Assembly (NCBI RefSeq): GCF_009495355.1
Contig: NZ_VZAD01000082.1
Location: 1-32,572 of the forward strand
DNA from: Segatella copri
GTDB lineage: Bacteria > Bacteroidota > Bacteroidia > Bacteroidales > Bacteroidaceae
Direction of reading: 5' to 3'
DNA length: 32,572 nucleotides
Shown here: positions 14,675-23,411 of the stretch, piece after piece
Layout of the letters: the number at the start of each line of letters is the position of its first letter
How positions within the stretch are numbered: position 1 is the stretch's first letter
Notes under the pieces: generated by a model
Told to the model about the DNA's origin: nothing
Databases searched by the model: none
What the model saw: the letters and a program-made list of their open reading frames with translations, nothing else
Translations under genes and position numbers: made by a program

Positions 14675-16933
14675 TTAGAAGTGATATTTCGAACCCACGC
14701 TGAGACGCAGTTCCACCTCGGCAGGATTGCACCAGTGGGGAGCCTCCAGGTTCTTGGTAGAAAGCGTGGCGGAAGGTTCAAGATACAGTTCCACACGAGG
14801 CGACACGCGCAGACCAGCCTGCATGGCAGCATGAAGACCCGGAGCATAGTTGGGCGTGCGGTGCTCCTTGGTGCTTACTGCCACCTGGGCACCCAGCAGA
14901 CCCGTAATCTGCACCAGTTCGTCGTCGGAAGGCTCGCCCGTAACGGCACTCTTCAGGTTCATCATGTAGTCGGCACGAAGGGCTGTGAGCGTCTTGCTGC
15001 CCAGGTTGGGCGAAGGCACGAGGGTGTTGCCCAAAGCCACCTGGATGCCGCTCAGAGAGCTGAACCAATGGCCGTAACCGATGTCGGTGGGAAGAGTGAG
15101 ACGGCGACCGATGCTTCCTCCGTCGCCCATGTTGCCTGTATAAACACCCGTTCCGGCACTCAGGAAGACGTAATTTCTGCGGGATGGAGCCTCGTCGAGG
15201 TCCTTGTTGCGGGAGCTGCGCTGCACGTTGTACTCCACACCCAACTGCACCTGGGGCTGCAGACGATGCGAACGATAGCCCTTGTAGCGCGAGGTGAACT
15301 CATAGCCCAACTGGGCCTCGCCCAGCAGGTTGACGTGCGACGAGAGGCGCAGGGCAAGCTGTCCGCCAGCATGAAGGTCGGAGTTGAGACGGGTGTACTC
15401 GGAGTGGTCGGCACCAAGATTGAAGCCCAGCACGGAGCGCAGGGAGAGCACACGCGAGTTGTCGCAACCATAGCTGACGGCAGTGAGGTCGGTCATCCAG
15501 TCGAAACCGCCCGTTGCCGCACCGTAGTAGCGCTCGTTGATGGGGCGTCCGAACATGCCCTGGAAACTGTAGCGGAAGCCTGCCATCGGAGCCGACCAGT
15601 GGGTGTAGCTGATGCGTGCCACAGGCATGTAGCGCTTCCACTCGTCGTACTGGAAGAGGCGCACCGCCATACCTCCCGTGAGGGCGAAGCTGTTGCGTCG
15701 CATCTTCATGTTGTCCTCTGCCTGATGGGCCTTACGCGACATTTCCTCGTGATAGGTGTAGACGAATCCTGCCATGAGCGAGCTGGTCACGTCGAGCTTG
15801 TCGACCGTATAGGCATTGGGCGCCCAACGGCTGTTGTAGAGATCGAAACGTGGCTCGAGCACGAAGTCGATGTCGCGCGAGAGGCGGACATTGGCCTGCA
15901 GACCGGCTCCTACGTTCAGACTGTAGCGCGACTCAGTGTACCAGTCGCGCGAGTAGTTGAAGCCGATTCCCGCCAGGGCGTTGACCCAGAAGCGTCGCTC
16001 GGGCTTGAGTCCGCCGAAGGCATTGTGCAGATTGAGCATATAGTCGAGACGGGCACCTATGGCACGCATACGAGTCGCGTCGTTCTGCATGAAGGTGGTG
16101 GTGTTGAGGTTCAGACGAAGTGCGTTGCAGGGGTCGATCCACTTGCCGAGCGACACAGCCACGCTCATGCCCGTGTTGTCGTGCCAGTCGCTGACGTGGG
16201 CGCTGCCCAGGAACATGGGTCCTGCCTGCACACCGGCAAAGAGTCCGTCGGCAAAGCTGTGGGGCGTGGAGAAATAAGAGCGCATGTTGCCTCTGCGCAC
16301 GTCGGGCATACGGACGCCCAGACCCATGGTGAGGCTTGCCATGGGGCGAAGATTGCGCCAGGTCTGCACCTGCGACACGTTGTCCTGCGTCACGCCCACA
16401 CGTGTCTCTGCATAGACGTAGGTGATGGGCGAAAAAGCATACTGTCCGCGCAGTCCCATGTGTGCACCGAAGCCATGGTCGTTGTGCTTGTTCTCACGCG
16501 AATACGACAGGTCGATGCCGGCAATGCCGTACACCTCGAAGGGATGTTGGCTGTAGTGAGTGCCGGGCTGGGCGATGGCGGTGATGTTTAGTAGATAGTC
16601 GAGGCCCACGGAGGCGTACTTCGTCTCCTTGCCGCTGATCTTGTAGGCTCCGCCATAGAAGTTGAGCCTTACTCCGTGTTCGGGCGAGATCCAGTCGCCC
16701 AAGCCCATCTCGGCGATGGGACCCAGCTTGACATTGTGGCGGCCCATGAGATTGCCTCCGAAACCGAAATCCATGAACAGATGGTCCATGAACTTCTTGT
16801 CCTTGTACGACTTGGTGACCTGTGGGCGCTGCAACATATAGTCGAGAGCGCTCTTCGAGAGCTGCGCCTTACCGGTGAGGGGTGCGCCCGCCATGATGAG
16901 GGCGCTTATGAGGATGAAATCTTTTCTTTTCAT
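14675..16933 (-). CDS. Outer-membrane protein of four tandem barrel-like units
   Basis: 752 residues with a signal peptide (MKRKDFILISALIMAG to GKAQ, cleavage near 24). The mature protein repeats a unit of about 180 residues four times. The equivalent strand is GLDYLLN (110), RLDYMLN (295), GFDWMTD (476) and RADYMMN (653). Each is followed by a strand starting with xVxGIAGI/VNALAGIG/LRSVLGF/ITGLLGA, then a loop and a strand ending YAETRVG/VLEPRFD/LGEAQLG/YLEPSAT. The final residues SVGSKYHF end in Phe. Either four small barrels or one very large barrel is possible. It starts 17 bases after the OmpA/TPR gene upstream and is last in the operon. The family was not recognised. A role in outer-membrane assembly or surface organelles is inferred from its partners. 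Confidence 0.82.
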   Translation of the reverse strand: MKRKDFILISALIMAGAPLTGKAQLSKSALDYMLQRPQVTKSYKDKKFMDHLFMDFGFGGNLMGRHNVKLGPIAEMGLGDWISPEHGVRLNFYGGAYKISGKETKYASVGLDYLLNITAIAQPGTHYSQHPFEVYGIAGIDLSYSRENKHNDHGFGAHMGLRGQYAFSPITYVYAETRVGVTQDNVSQVQTWRNLRPMASLTMGLGVRMPDVRRGNMRSYFSTPHSFADGLFAGVQAGPMFLGSAHVSDWHDNTGMSVAVSLGKWIDPCNALRLNLNTTTFMQNDATRMRAIGARLDYMLNLHNAFGGLKPERRFWVNALAGIGFNYSRDWYTESRYSLNVGAGLQANVRLSRDIDFVLEPRFDLYNSRWAPNAYTVDKLDVTSSLMAGFVYTYHEEMSRKAHQAEDNMKMRRNSFALTGGMAVRLFQYDEWKRYMPVARISYTHWSAPMAGFRYSFQGMFGRPINERYYGAATGGFDWMTDLTAVSYGCDNSRVLSLRSVLGFNLGADHSEYTRLNSDLHAGGQLALRLSSHVNLLGEAQLGYEFTSRYKGYRSHRLQPQVQLGVEYNVQRSSRNKDLDEAPSRRNYVFLSAGTGVYTGNMGDGGSIGRRLTLPTDIGYGHWFSSLSGIQVALGNTLVPSPNLGSKTLTALRADYMMNLKSAVTGEPSDDELVQITGLLGAQVAVSTKEHRTPNYAPGLHAAMQAGLRVSPRVELYLEPSATLSTKNLEAPHWCNPAEVELRLSVGSKYHF

Positions 16934-16951
16934 GATGATCTGTGTGTGTGT

Positions 16952-19009
16952 TTATTGTTGTTTATCCGTAGACAGGAGGTCGGTCACGTCGCCGTCGGTC
17001 TTGGCGATTTCCTTGAGCGAGGCGTCCATGGCGAAGGCTCGTTTCAGCTCCTCATAGGCCTCGGTGGGGTCGTTGGTACGGTTCAGACAGATGGCACGGA
17101 GATAGTGGCTCACAGCCTCGTTGTCGGGCAACTGACGGCTCATGCGCAGGGCTGCGTCGTCGAGCTTCATGGCAAGGAGCATCACCACCTCATTGCGCTT
17201 GCCGGTCTTGGCGATGGTGGCGTAGTTTTTGGCATCGTAACGGCTGTTGAGAACGGCGTTGACGGCCAGTATGGTGTGGGTCGACTCGTTGTCGTTGACG
17301 AAATGGGCCACGGAGTCGGCAGAGGCATAAAGGCCCTCGTTGAGCAGGGTGATGAGCTGGTTGACGTTGACTTCCTGAGGGGCGTTGGCACCTGCGAAGG
17401 GGCGCAACAGGGAGGCGTCGTACTGGCGATGGTTGATGAGCTGCACAGAGAGGTCGTTGGCTGCTGCCATGAACGAGGGGTACACCTCGAGTGCCTGGCG
17501 CATCATGGCGACGCGCTTCGCTGTGTCGGCCTCGGCACGGTAGAGCTTGAAGAACTCATACTTCGACAGCTGGCTGTAGTCCTGGGCGTAGAGCTGGGCA
17601 ATCTCGTCGATGGTGAGAGTGCGGTAAACGTTGTAGTGCAGGGTGTAGTCCACACGGCGCAACTGGGGCAGACAGCGGGTGGCGATGATCTTGTGATAGA
17701 AAGGCAGGCGCTGGATGGCTCTGCCCTGAGCCTCGATATTGCCAGGATGAGCAGCCAGGATGGCCTCTACCCTGTCGGCCTCGCTGGCAAGGGTGTCCTT
17801 GCGGAGTATCTCGGCCACACGCGACCAGGGAGCCACCTTGGCGTCGGACGTGAAGGTCATTCCCTGGGTCATGTCGGCAGGAAGGGTGCGCTTCAGGAAA
17901 CCGAGGGCATAGTCCATACGCATCTTGGCCAGACTCATGTTGCGGGAGTAGCGTCCCTCAGGCGACGACTGACCCCGGAGCTCGAGCGAGCTGAGCGAGG
18001 CGCCCTTCGACTGGGAAATGGTCTCTATCTGCTGACGGAGCTTGTCGATCTCGGAGGCGTTCTGCGGGTCGCTGCTGTCGAAGACGGCCTTGCCCACGGG
18101 GAAACGGAGGTTCACCTTGCCCTGACTGTCACGAAGCTGCACCTCCTTCTTGGGGAAGTAGGCTGAGTCGGTAAGTTCGTGGGCGGCAAAGCTGTAGTCG
18201 AGGAAGCGCAGGGGGTTGACGGTTCCACGGGCGATGATGGTGGTGTCGCGGTAGAGGATGCGGTTGTAGTTCTCGATGGCCATATAGACGTCGCAGGAGA
18301 AGTCGTCCTTCACGTGCTCCACGTAGATGGAGTCGTTGTAGCCTATGATGTCGTTGGGGCGGCCTTTCTCACGTGTCTGCTCGCTCTTCACGGTGATGTA
18401 GCGTGCCAGAGGGTCGCCGGCAAGCGAGTCGTTGAGGTCGAAGCTGTAGAGTCGGTCCTGCGTCTCGTTATACTCGCGTGCGTCGTACACCATCGGTTTC
18501 ATGAGGGTCACCTGCTTGCGGGTGGCGTTGTTGAGCACGGGCTGAACCACGAGTCGGGTGTTGTGCGAGAACATCTCGCGGGGCACACGCACACGGGTCT
18601 TCACATGGAAATAGTTGCCTCTGACCTCGATGTCGGTTGGCTCGGGCAGGATCTTGTCGGTAATGCGCTTCTGCGAGACGGTCACCTCCTTGAGCGAGAC
18701 ACTCTCCTCTTCGAGCACCACGCGCAGTCGCGACTTGCCCTTCACGTCCACTTCCTTGGTCTTCATACCCACCATGGAGAAACGCAGACGGGCATTGGAA
18801 CGCACGTTGACGGCAAAGGTTCCGTCGACATCGGTCATGGCAAGCACACGGCGTGTGGCGGCGTCGGAAACGTTGACACCGATACAGGGTGAGCCGTCCG
18901 ACTTGACAACTACCGTACCCAGCACTCGCATCACCTCCTGTGCGGAGACGTCCGACACGGTGAGCAAGAAGAGGGCGACAAGAAAAGTAATGGAGCGAAG
19001 AGGCTTCAT
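16952..19009 (-). CDS. CarboxypepD_reg / OmpA-like / TPR-like envelope protein
   Basis: 685 residues from the ATG at 19009 (MKPLRSITFLVALFLL, a clear signal peptide); an in-frame upstream extension lacks one. Residues about 26-100 are a carboxypeptidase-regulatory-like beta-sandwich (LGTVVVKSDGSPCIGVNVSD, VDGTFAVNV). Residues about 130-300 resemble the strand-rich region of DUF3868-type fimbrial/OmpA proteins. Residues about 300-375 are OmpA-like (LRFPVGKAVFDSSD, GQSSPEGRYSRN, LAKMRMDYAL) and may bind peptidoglycan. The rest (about 400-685) is helical and TPR-like. Three 21-bp direct repeats lie 112-183 bases before its start. It is operonic with the four-barrel gene. It recalls PorE of type IX secretion in mixing CRD, OmpA and TPR, but has no beta-propeller. 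Confidence 0.8.
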   Translation of the reverse strand: MKPLRSITFLVALFLLTVSDVSAQEVMRVLGTVVVKSDGSPCIGVNVSDAATRRVLAMTDVDGTFAVNVRSNARLRFSMVGMKTKEVDVKGKSRLRVVLEEESVSLKEVTVSQKRITDKILPEPTDIEVRGNYFHVKTRVRVPREMFSHNTRLVVQPVLNNATRKQVTLMKPMVYDAREYNETQDRLYSFDLNDSLAGDPLARYITVKSEQTREKGRPNDIIGYNDSIYVEHVKDDFSCDVYMAIENYNRILYRDTTIIARGTVNPLRFLDYSFAAHELTDSAYFPKKEVQLRDSQGKVNLRFPVGKAVFDSSDPQNASEIDKLRQQIETISQSKGASLSSLELRGQSSPEGRYSRNMSLAKMRMDYALGFLKRTLPADMTQGMTFTSDAKVAPWSRVAEILRKDTLASEADRVEAILAAHPGNIEAQGRAIQRLPFYHKIIATRCLPQLRRVDYTLHYNVYRTLTIDEIAQLYAQDYSQLSKYEFFKLYRAEADTAKRVAMMRQALEVYPSFMAAANDLSVQLINHRQYDASLLRPFAGANAPQEVNVNQLITLLNEGLYASADSVAHFVNDNESTHTILAVNAVLNSRYDAKNYATIAKTGKRNEVVMLLAMKLDDAALRMSRQLPDNEAVSHYLRAICLNRTNDPTEAYEELKRAFAMDASLKEIAKTDGDVTDLLSTDKQQ

Positions 19010-19120
19010 GAATAATAAGTTATGAGTAGTCATAAATTGCATTCTTATCTTATTTTTTGTATGTATATATAAGTATGTTCGCGCATGCGTTTTTGCAAAA
19101 ATGCGCATGGCTGGCACGTC

Positions 19121-19192
19121 TTTGTGAATCTTATGCTGATAAAATTTTTGTGAATCTTATGCTGATAGATTTTTGTGAATCTTATGCTGATA
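19121..19192. repeat. Three spaced 21-bp direct repeats upstream of the OmpA/TPR gene
   Basis: TTTGTGAATCTTATGCTGATA occurs exactly three times, at 19121-19141, 19147-19167 and 19172-19192, spaced 26 and 25 bases start to start, about 2.4 helical turns. The units lie 112-183 bases before the start at 19009, between the DUF3575 gene and the next gene. They could be regulator-binding sites for an internal promoter or a small duplication. A T5/A5 hairpin (TTTTTGCAAAAA) sits next to them near 19090-19101. Confidence 0.85.
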
Positions 19193-19255
19193 AAGAGAAC
19201 TATACATGGGGAAGCCGTTGTATATATGTGTGTGACTTCCAGGGGATTGTGCTTT

Positions 19256-19822
19256 TTACTTGATTAGATACACGAAGGTTACACCAGCCTTGATGGGGAT
19301 GGGTCTCCACCCTTTCACATTGGCCTCGTCGGGCTCATACTCGTCCTTGTCCCATCTCATCTCCTGCACGTGAGCCATTCCCACGCCAAGGGTCGTCTCA
19401 AGACTCCAACGTCGCGACAACACGAAACTATAGCCGTAGGTAACGCCTCCACCATAGAGGTCGCCCTTATGGCGATTGTCCCCACGCTCGTAGTTGTAGT
19501 GGCAGCCTATGCCGGCAATTCCCACAAAATGACCTGCCTGCGGACGGGCGCTGAACCAATAGCGCACCTCAGGCGTGATCATGGCGCCACGGGTGTCGAT
19601 GTTGAAGACCTTGATACGGTTGTAAGCTGCCTCGAAATTGAAGGTGACGTGGCGATTGACCCTGAACTCTGCTCCGAGGTTGGGAGTAGAGGCAGCCCAG
19701 TAGAGGGCATTGGTCTTGACAGCCACTCGCTGGGCCTTCGTCTGCATGGGAGCCAGAAGGCTGGCTGAAAGGACGGCCAGCATGCACCATACTTTTGCTT
19801 TCTTTAAGTGATAAATAACCAT
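19256..19822 (-). CDS. DUF3575 outer-membrane protein
   Basis: 188 residues with signal peptide (ending MQTKAQ, about residue 31). The hallmark of DUF3575 is present: VAVKTNALYWAASTPNLGAE, then a short barrel (VTFNFEAAYN, ITPEVRYWFSARPQAGHFVGI, GGGVTYGYSFVLSRRWSLE), ending in a strand (KAGVTFVYLIK). DUF3575 proteins of Bacteroidales often accompany fimbrial assembly genes and OmpA-like proteins. It follows the TPR gene by 48 bases and precedes the OmpA/TPR gene by 246 bases. It likely sits in the outer membrane as a small barrel partner of the operon's larger proteins. Confidence 0.88.
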   Translation of the reverse strand: MVIYHLKKAKVWCMLAVLSASLLAPMQTKAQRVAVKTNALYWAASTPNLGAEFRVNRHVTFNFEAAYNRIKVFNIDTRGAMITPEVRYWFSARPQAGHFVGIAGIGCHYNYERGDNRHKGDLYGGGVTYGYSFVLSRRWSLETTLGVGMAHVQEMRWDKDEYEPDEANVKGWRPIPIKAGVTFVYLIK

Positions 19823-19870
19823 ATATATTTATAAATGTGATTCTTATTTTTTTAGTTTTCTCTAACTCCC

Positions 19871-21847
19871 CTACTTCTGCTTGTTGAGTCGCTTGATGAC
19901 GGCGTAAGCATCGTAGAGTCCCAGCTCGCCAGCCTTGGAAAGATCCTGGATGGCGGCTTGCTTGTTGCCAGACTTCGAACGGGCAATGCCTCGGTTGTAG
20001 TAAGCCTCGGCAAGGTTGGAGTCGATGCGGATGGCGATGGAATAGTCGTCGATGGCCTTGGAGAGCTCATTGCGCCCTGCATGCAGGTTGCCACGGTTGT
20101 AATACACATAGGCGTTGTTGCCGTTCTGACGGATGGCGTCGCTGAAGTCGGCCTCGGCAGAATGGAGATTGGTAATGCCCTTGCCCTCAGAGAGGTTGAA
20201 CTCGTCGAGCTCGGTCTGACAGACGGCACGTTGCCAGTAGGCTATGGAACTCTTTCCTCCACAACCCACGTACTCGGTAAAGTCGGCAATGGCCGCCTCG
20301 AAATCGCGCAACACGGAATGGGCCACGGCACGCAGCAACAGCAGTTGGGCTTTCTCGGCGTCGCTCTTTGCCACGCTGAGCTCTGCCGACAGACGGTCGA
20401 TCATGGAGAAGATCTCCATCGACTCGGCCTCGTTGAGCTGGTCCTTGCTGCACACGATGTAGAGCTTGTGCTTGGCTTTCTTGTCGAGGGTCATGTTGAA
20501 GGCGTCCACCTCCTTGTCGTAAGCCTGAATGGTGCTCAGGCTCTTGTTGTTGGGGAAGTAAGACAACTGATACATAGGCAGATAGCCAGCCTCGACCACA
20601 CGGTTCTGCACCTTGCCACGATACTCGCTCTTGTACTCATGCTCGTACTTGGGCGCATCTTCGACCACGAGCGATGCATATTTGTTGGGGTCTATCTCCG
20701 AACGCTTGCGCATGGCCCTCTTGGTCTTCGCGCTCCATCGTGGCTGAATGCCTAAGTGCTTGTTCATCTGAGCCTTGAAGATGCGGAACTCATCGAGCTC
20801 GGCCTTGGCTATCATTCCCAACCGACGGTAACAGCCTGCACGATACGACAGACCCGTCCAGAAGTTGGGGAACTGGTTGATGACCGTCGTATAGTCACGG
20901 ATAGCCGCCTTCAGGTCGCCCACCTTATCGTGTAGCAAGGCTCGGTTGAAGATGGCCATGAAGTTCTTGGGCTCCATCTTGATGACGAAGTCGAAATCTT
21001 CGATGGCTCGGTTATTGTCACCCAACTGCACGCGCATCAGTCCACGGTTGTAGTGGGCCAGGAAGTTGTTGGGGTCTATGTCGAGGGCGTTGTCGTAATC
21101 GCTCATCGCTCCTCGGAGGTTGTTGAGGTTGATGCGTGCCAGGGCGCGATTGATGTAACTGTTCACGTTGTTGGGCTTGAAGTGCAAAGACTTGGTAAGC
21201 GCCTCGTCGGCAGTCTTCCATTCCTTGCGCGCCAATGCCATATAGGCACGCGTAGTCCAGGCCTCGCCATCGTAAGGGTCGAGCACCAGACTCTTGTCGA
21301 GCCATTTCTCGGCGTTGAGCGTGTCCTTTTTCTGCAGATAGACCTCGGCTTTGAGCGAATAGGCCTTCGAGAACTTGTCCCATCGGGTGATGATGGAATC
21401 GAGCTGAGCGAGGGCGTCGTCATACTTGCCGTCCTCCATCTTGCAAAGGGCTCGGTTGAACCAATAGTTGCGGTTGCGGGGCTCTAAACGGATAGCTGCA
21501 TCATAGTCGGAAATGGCCTCGTCGTAACGTCCCTGTCGGATGCGGGTAATCGCACGCAGGTCGTAAATATCATTAATGTAGGGATTGAGTTTCAAAGCCT
21601 CATTGGCGTCGCCCTCCGCCCCAACGAAATCGTCGAGGTTGAACTTCGCCACACTTCTGTAATACCAAGGCTCGTAGAGATAAGGTTTGGCGCCAATGGC
21701 AAGGTTGAAGTACTTGATGGAGAGTACATAGTCTTCATAATAAAGCGCACTTCGTCCGGCCGTAATGAGTCGGTCGACACGGTATTGTGCTGACGCCGTG
21801 CCAACAAAAAGCATAAAAACTAAACCAGTCAACAATCTCCTTATCAT
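19871..21847 (-). CDS. Exported TPR-repeat protein
   Basis: 658 residues. The signal peptide MIRRLLTGLVFMLFVGTASA is followed by at least nine tetratricopeptide repeats over about 20-345 (for example YDEAISDYDAAIRLEPRN, AMSDYDNALDIDPNN, AIEDFDFVIKMEPKN), each with the usual A/Y/P positions. A charged non-TPR segment (about 350-470) is followed by more TPRs (about 480-650: AIDDYSIAIRIDSNLAEAYY). TPR arrays are protein-binding scaffolds; this one acts in the periplasm. It is first in the four-gene envelope operon. Two 11-bp direct repeats lie in front of it. No catalytic domain is seen. Confidence 0.88.
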   Translation of the reverse strand: MIRRLLTGLVFMLFVGTASAQYRVDRLITAGRSALYYEDYVLSIKYFNLAIGAKPYLYEPWYYRSVAKFNLDDFVGAEGDANEALKLNPYINDIYDLRAITRIRQGRYDEAISDYDAAIRLEPRNRNYWFNRALCKMEDGKYDDALAQLDSIITRWDKFSKAYSLKAEVYLQKKDTLNAEKWLDKSLVLDPYDGEAWTTRAYMALARKEWKTADEALTKSLHFKPNNVNSYINRALARINLNNLRGAMSDYDNALDIDPNNFLAHYNRGLMRVQLGDNNRAIEDFDFVIKMEPKNFMAIFNRALLHDKVGDLKAAIRDYTTVINQFPNFWTGLSYRAGCYRRLGMIAKAELDEFRIFKAQMNKHLGIQPRWSAKTKRAMRKRSEIDPNKYASLVVEDAPKYEHEYKSEYRGKVQNRVVEAGYLPMYQLSYFPNNKSLSTIQAYDKEVDAFNMTLDKKAKHKLYIVCSKDQLNEAESMEIFSMIDRLSAELSVAKSDAEKAQLLLLRAVAHSVLRDFEAAIADFTEYVGCGGKSSIAYWQRAVCQTELDEFNLSEGKGITNLHSAEADFSDAIRQNGNNAYVYYNRGNLHAGRNELSKAIDDYSIAIRIDSNLAEAYYNRGIARSKSGNKQAAIQDLSKAGELGLYDAYAVIKRLNKQK

Positions 21848-21874
21848 AAGAACGTCTGCCTATCTTGTATGTTT

Positions 21875-21901
21875 TGTACGATGAAAAATATGTACGATGA
21901 A
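21875..21901. promoter_or_regulatory. Paired 11-bp direct repeats upstream of the envelope operon
   Basis: TGTACGATGAA occurs at 21875-21885 and again at 21891-21901, 16 bases apart, 28-54 bases before the TPR start. The spacing and place suit an operator, but no TAnnTTTG promoter element was found next to it. Its role is a guess. Confidence 0.35.
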
Positions 21902-22023
21902 TGTAAGTTAATTGAACTTTCGGAAGTTTGCTCCACATGCCCTGAACCAACGGTCACCGACGCGTAGCGGAATTGAAAATCGCTGGCCGAAGGGTAAAGC
22001 AAAGGTAAAGGGCAGAAACTCAT

Positions 22024-22245
22024 AGCAGCACGCCCTGAAAGGGCAGAAACTCTTAGCCCAGGGCAGCGCCCTGGGTTTATTTGAACGCAAGCCTATCGCC
22101 CTGTAAGGGCAAAAGCTTTAAAACTTCAGGGGCAATATATAAAATATATAAAAGCTGTTGCCCTTACAGGGCGCATTGCTGATTGCCTTCATACCCAGGG
22201 CGTTGCCCTGGGCTAAGAGCTTCTGCCCTTTCAGGGCGTGCTGCT
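22024..22245. repeat. Nested palindromic intergenic element, copy 2
   Basis: Same box order as copy 1 at 2651-2915. AGCAGCACGCCCTGAAAGGG starts at 22024 and its mirror ends at 22245. Inside are AGCCCAGGGC-N2-GCCCTGGG with its mirror, and CGCCCTGTAAGGGC with its mirror, around an AT-rich centre. The boxes agree closely between copies; spacers and outermost flanks differ. It fills much of the 593-base gap 21848-22440, where no gene is seen. Confidence 0.85.
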
Positions 22246-22295
22246 TAGAACTTTTGGGCCTTCAGCCCGTACTTGAACCACTTTGCGAAACTTCA

Positions 22296-22432
22296 ATTAA
22301 TGTTTAATGTTGAGTCCACAAAAGCATTTGTCTTAACTCCCTTAACTCCTTAACTCCTTTAACTCCTTAGAAAATCTCCTGAGAAAATCTCCTTAGAAAA
22401 TCTCCTTGAGAAAATCTCCTGAGAATTCTCCT
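22296..22432 (-). repeat. AGGAG tandem arrays with conserved tail, copy 2, after def
   Basis: On the minus strand, just past the def stop, come five AGGAGATTTTCT-type units (four perfect 12-mers at 22369-22380, 22382-22393, 22395-22406 and 22409-22420, one variant at 22421-22432). Then several GGAGTTAA units (22332-22368) lead into a tail, AAGACAAATGCTTTTGTGG, and AACATTAAACATTAA to about 22296. The GGAGTTAA part and tail match 6800-6896 in the same orientation relative to the preceding gene. Confidence 0.8.
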
Positions 22433-22440
22433 AAGCTGCA

Positions 22441-23001
22441 TTAATGTCTGATCTTTGTACGATAAGAACAGCGGAACTTTCCCTTGAGGATGTTCTTCAG
22501 CTTGCCTGCAATCATGTTCTTGCGAAGAGGCGACAGGCGGTCGATAAACATGGTGCCCTCCAAGTGGTCGAACTCATGCTGCATCACACGTGCCAGGTAA
22601 CCTTCCACCCACTCGTCGTGCTCCTGCATCTCCTCGTCGAGATACTTCACATGGATGCGGGTAGGACGAGTCACCTTCTCAGAAATACCTGGGATGGAAA
22701 GACAACCCTCCTCAGAGGAAGCCTTCTCGCTCTCGTCGTCATACTCTAAGATATGTGCATTGATGAATGCCTTGCGGAAACCCTTGTACTCGGGGAATTC
22801 CTCGCTCAGCACGTCGAGGTCGATTACCACCACACGGATGGCCAAACCTATCTGAGGTGCTGCAAGACCTACACCATTGCTGGCATCGAGAGTCTCGAAC
22901 ATATTGGCAATAAGAGTCTTAAGCTCGGGATATTCTGGGGTGACATCTTCGGCAACCTTTCGTAAAACAGGCTGACCATAAATATAAATTGGTAAAATCA
23001 T
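22441..23001 (-). CDS. def: Peptide deformylase
   Basis: 186 residues from the ATG at 23001 ([14 protein letters not shown]). It removes the formyl group from the N-terminal Met of new proteins in the cytoplasm. All three motifs are intact: GVGLAAPQ (43-50), EGCLS (98-102) and HEFDH (142-146), giving metal ligands C100, H142 and H146 and catalytic E143. A longer ORF runs upstream, but the start at 23001 gives the canonical N-terminus. It overlaps the ruvX stop in ATGA fashion, so translation is coupled. A repeat array begins 8 bases beyond its stop. Confidence 0.97.
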   Translation of the reverse strand: MILPIYIYGQPVLRKVAEDVTPEYPELKTLIANMFETLDASNGVGLAAPQIGLAIRVVVIDLDVLSEEFPEYKGFRKAFINAHILEYDDESEKASSEEGCLSIPGISEKVTRPTRIHVKYLDEEMQEHDEWVEGYLARVMQHEFDHLEGTMFIDRLSPLRKNMIAGKLKNILKGKFRCSYRTKIRH

Positions 23002-23411
23002 TTTCTTGACTGCAAATAATCTTGTAAAATAATGGTGGCGCTGATCTCGTCCACCAAACCTTTGTTCTCGCGCCTTGTCTTCTTCTTCACTCCGCCATCT
23101 ATCATGGCACGGTGGGCCAAGACCGACGTAAAGCGCTCGTCGTAATACTCTATGGGAATCTCGGGATGAGCCTTGCGCCAACGGTTGTAGAAATTCTCCA
23201 CCCTTACCATGTTCTCGCTGGGCTGACCATTGGGCTGCATGGGCTTTCCTATCACGATGCGCTCCACCTGCTCACGCTGGATGTACGCCTCTATATACTC
23301 ATAGAGCACAGAAGTCTCGACGGTACCCAACCCTCCAGCGATAATCTGAAGAGGGTCGGTTACCGCGAGCCCTGTGCGTTTTTTCCCGTAATCGATGGAA
23401 AGGATTCGCAT
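22998..23411 (-). CDS. ruvX: Putative pre-16S rRNA nuclease / Holliday junction resolvase-like
   Basis: 137 residues, the full length of the YqgF/RuvX family. The RNase H-like fold starts with [18 protein letters not shown] (D7 metal ligand). IVIGKP is the second conserved strand, and YYDERFTS supplies the conserved Glu/Arg pair. The C-terminal [13 protein letters not shown] carries the last conserved acidic residue. It is thought to process the 5' end of 16S rRNA. It sits directly between the SPOR lipoprotein gene (no gap) and def (4-base overlap). Confidence 0.95.
   Translation of the reverse strand: MRILSIDYGKKRTGLAVTDPLQIIAGGLGTVETSVLYEYIEAYIQREQVERIVIGKPMQPNGQPSENMVRVENFYNRWRKAHPEIPIEYYDERFTSVLAHRAMIDGGVKKKTRRENKGLVDEISATIILQDYLQSRK

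Noticed and set aside
14651..18892. Long plus-strand frames over the envelope operon (14651-16591, 16676-18166, 18179-18892)
   Set aside because: Opposite strand of signal-peptide-bearing outer-membrane genes with clear repeats and OmpA motifs; the antisense products are low-complexity Val/Gly/His without start signals.
16952..19009. Identification as the type IX secretion protein PorE
   Set aside because: It has CRD-, OmpA- and TPR-like parts but in a different order and without the beta-propeller, and no other type IX genes are in the window.
22441..23181. Longer start for peptide deformylase at 23181
   Set aside because: The extra 60 residues overlap ruvX in another frame and have no deformylase similarity; ATG at 23001 overlaps the ruvX stop in the common ATGA way.
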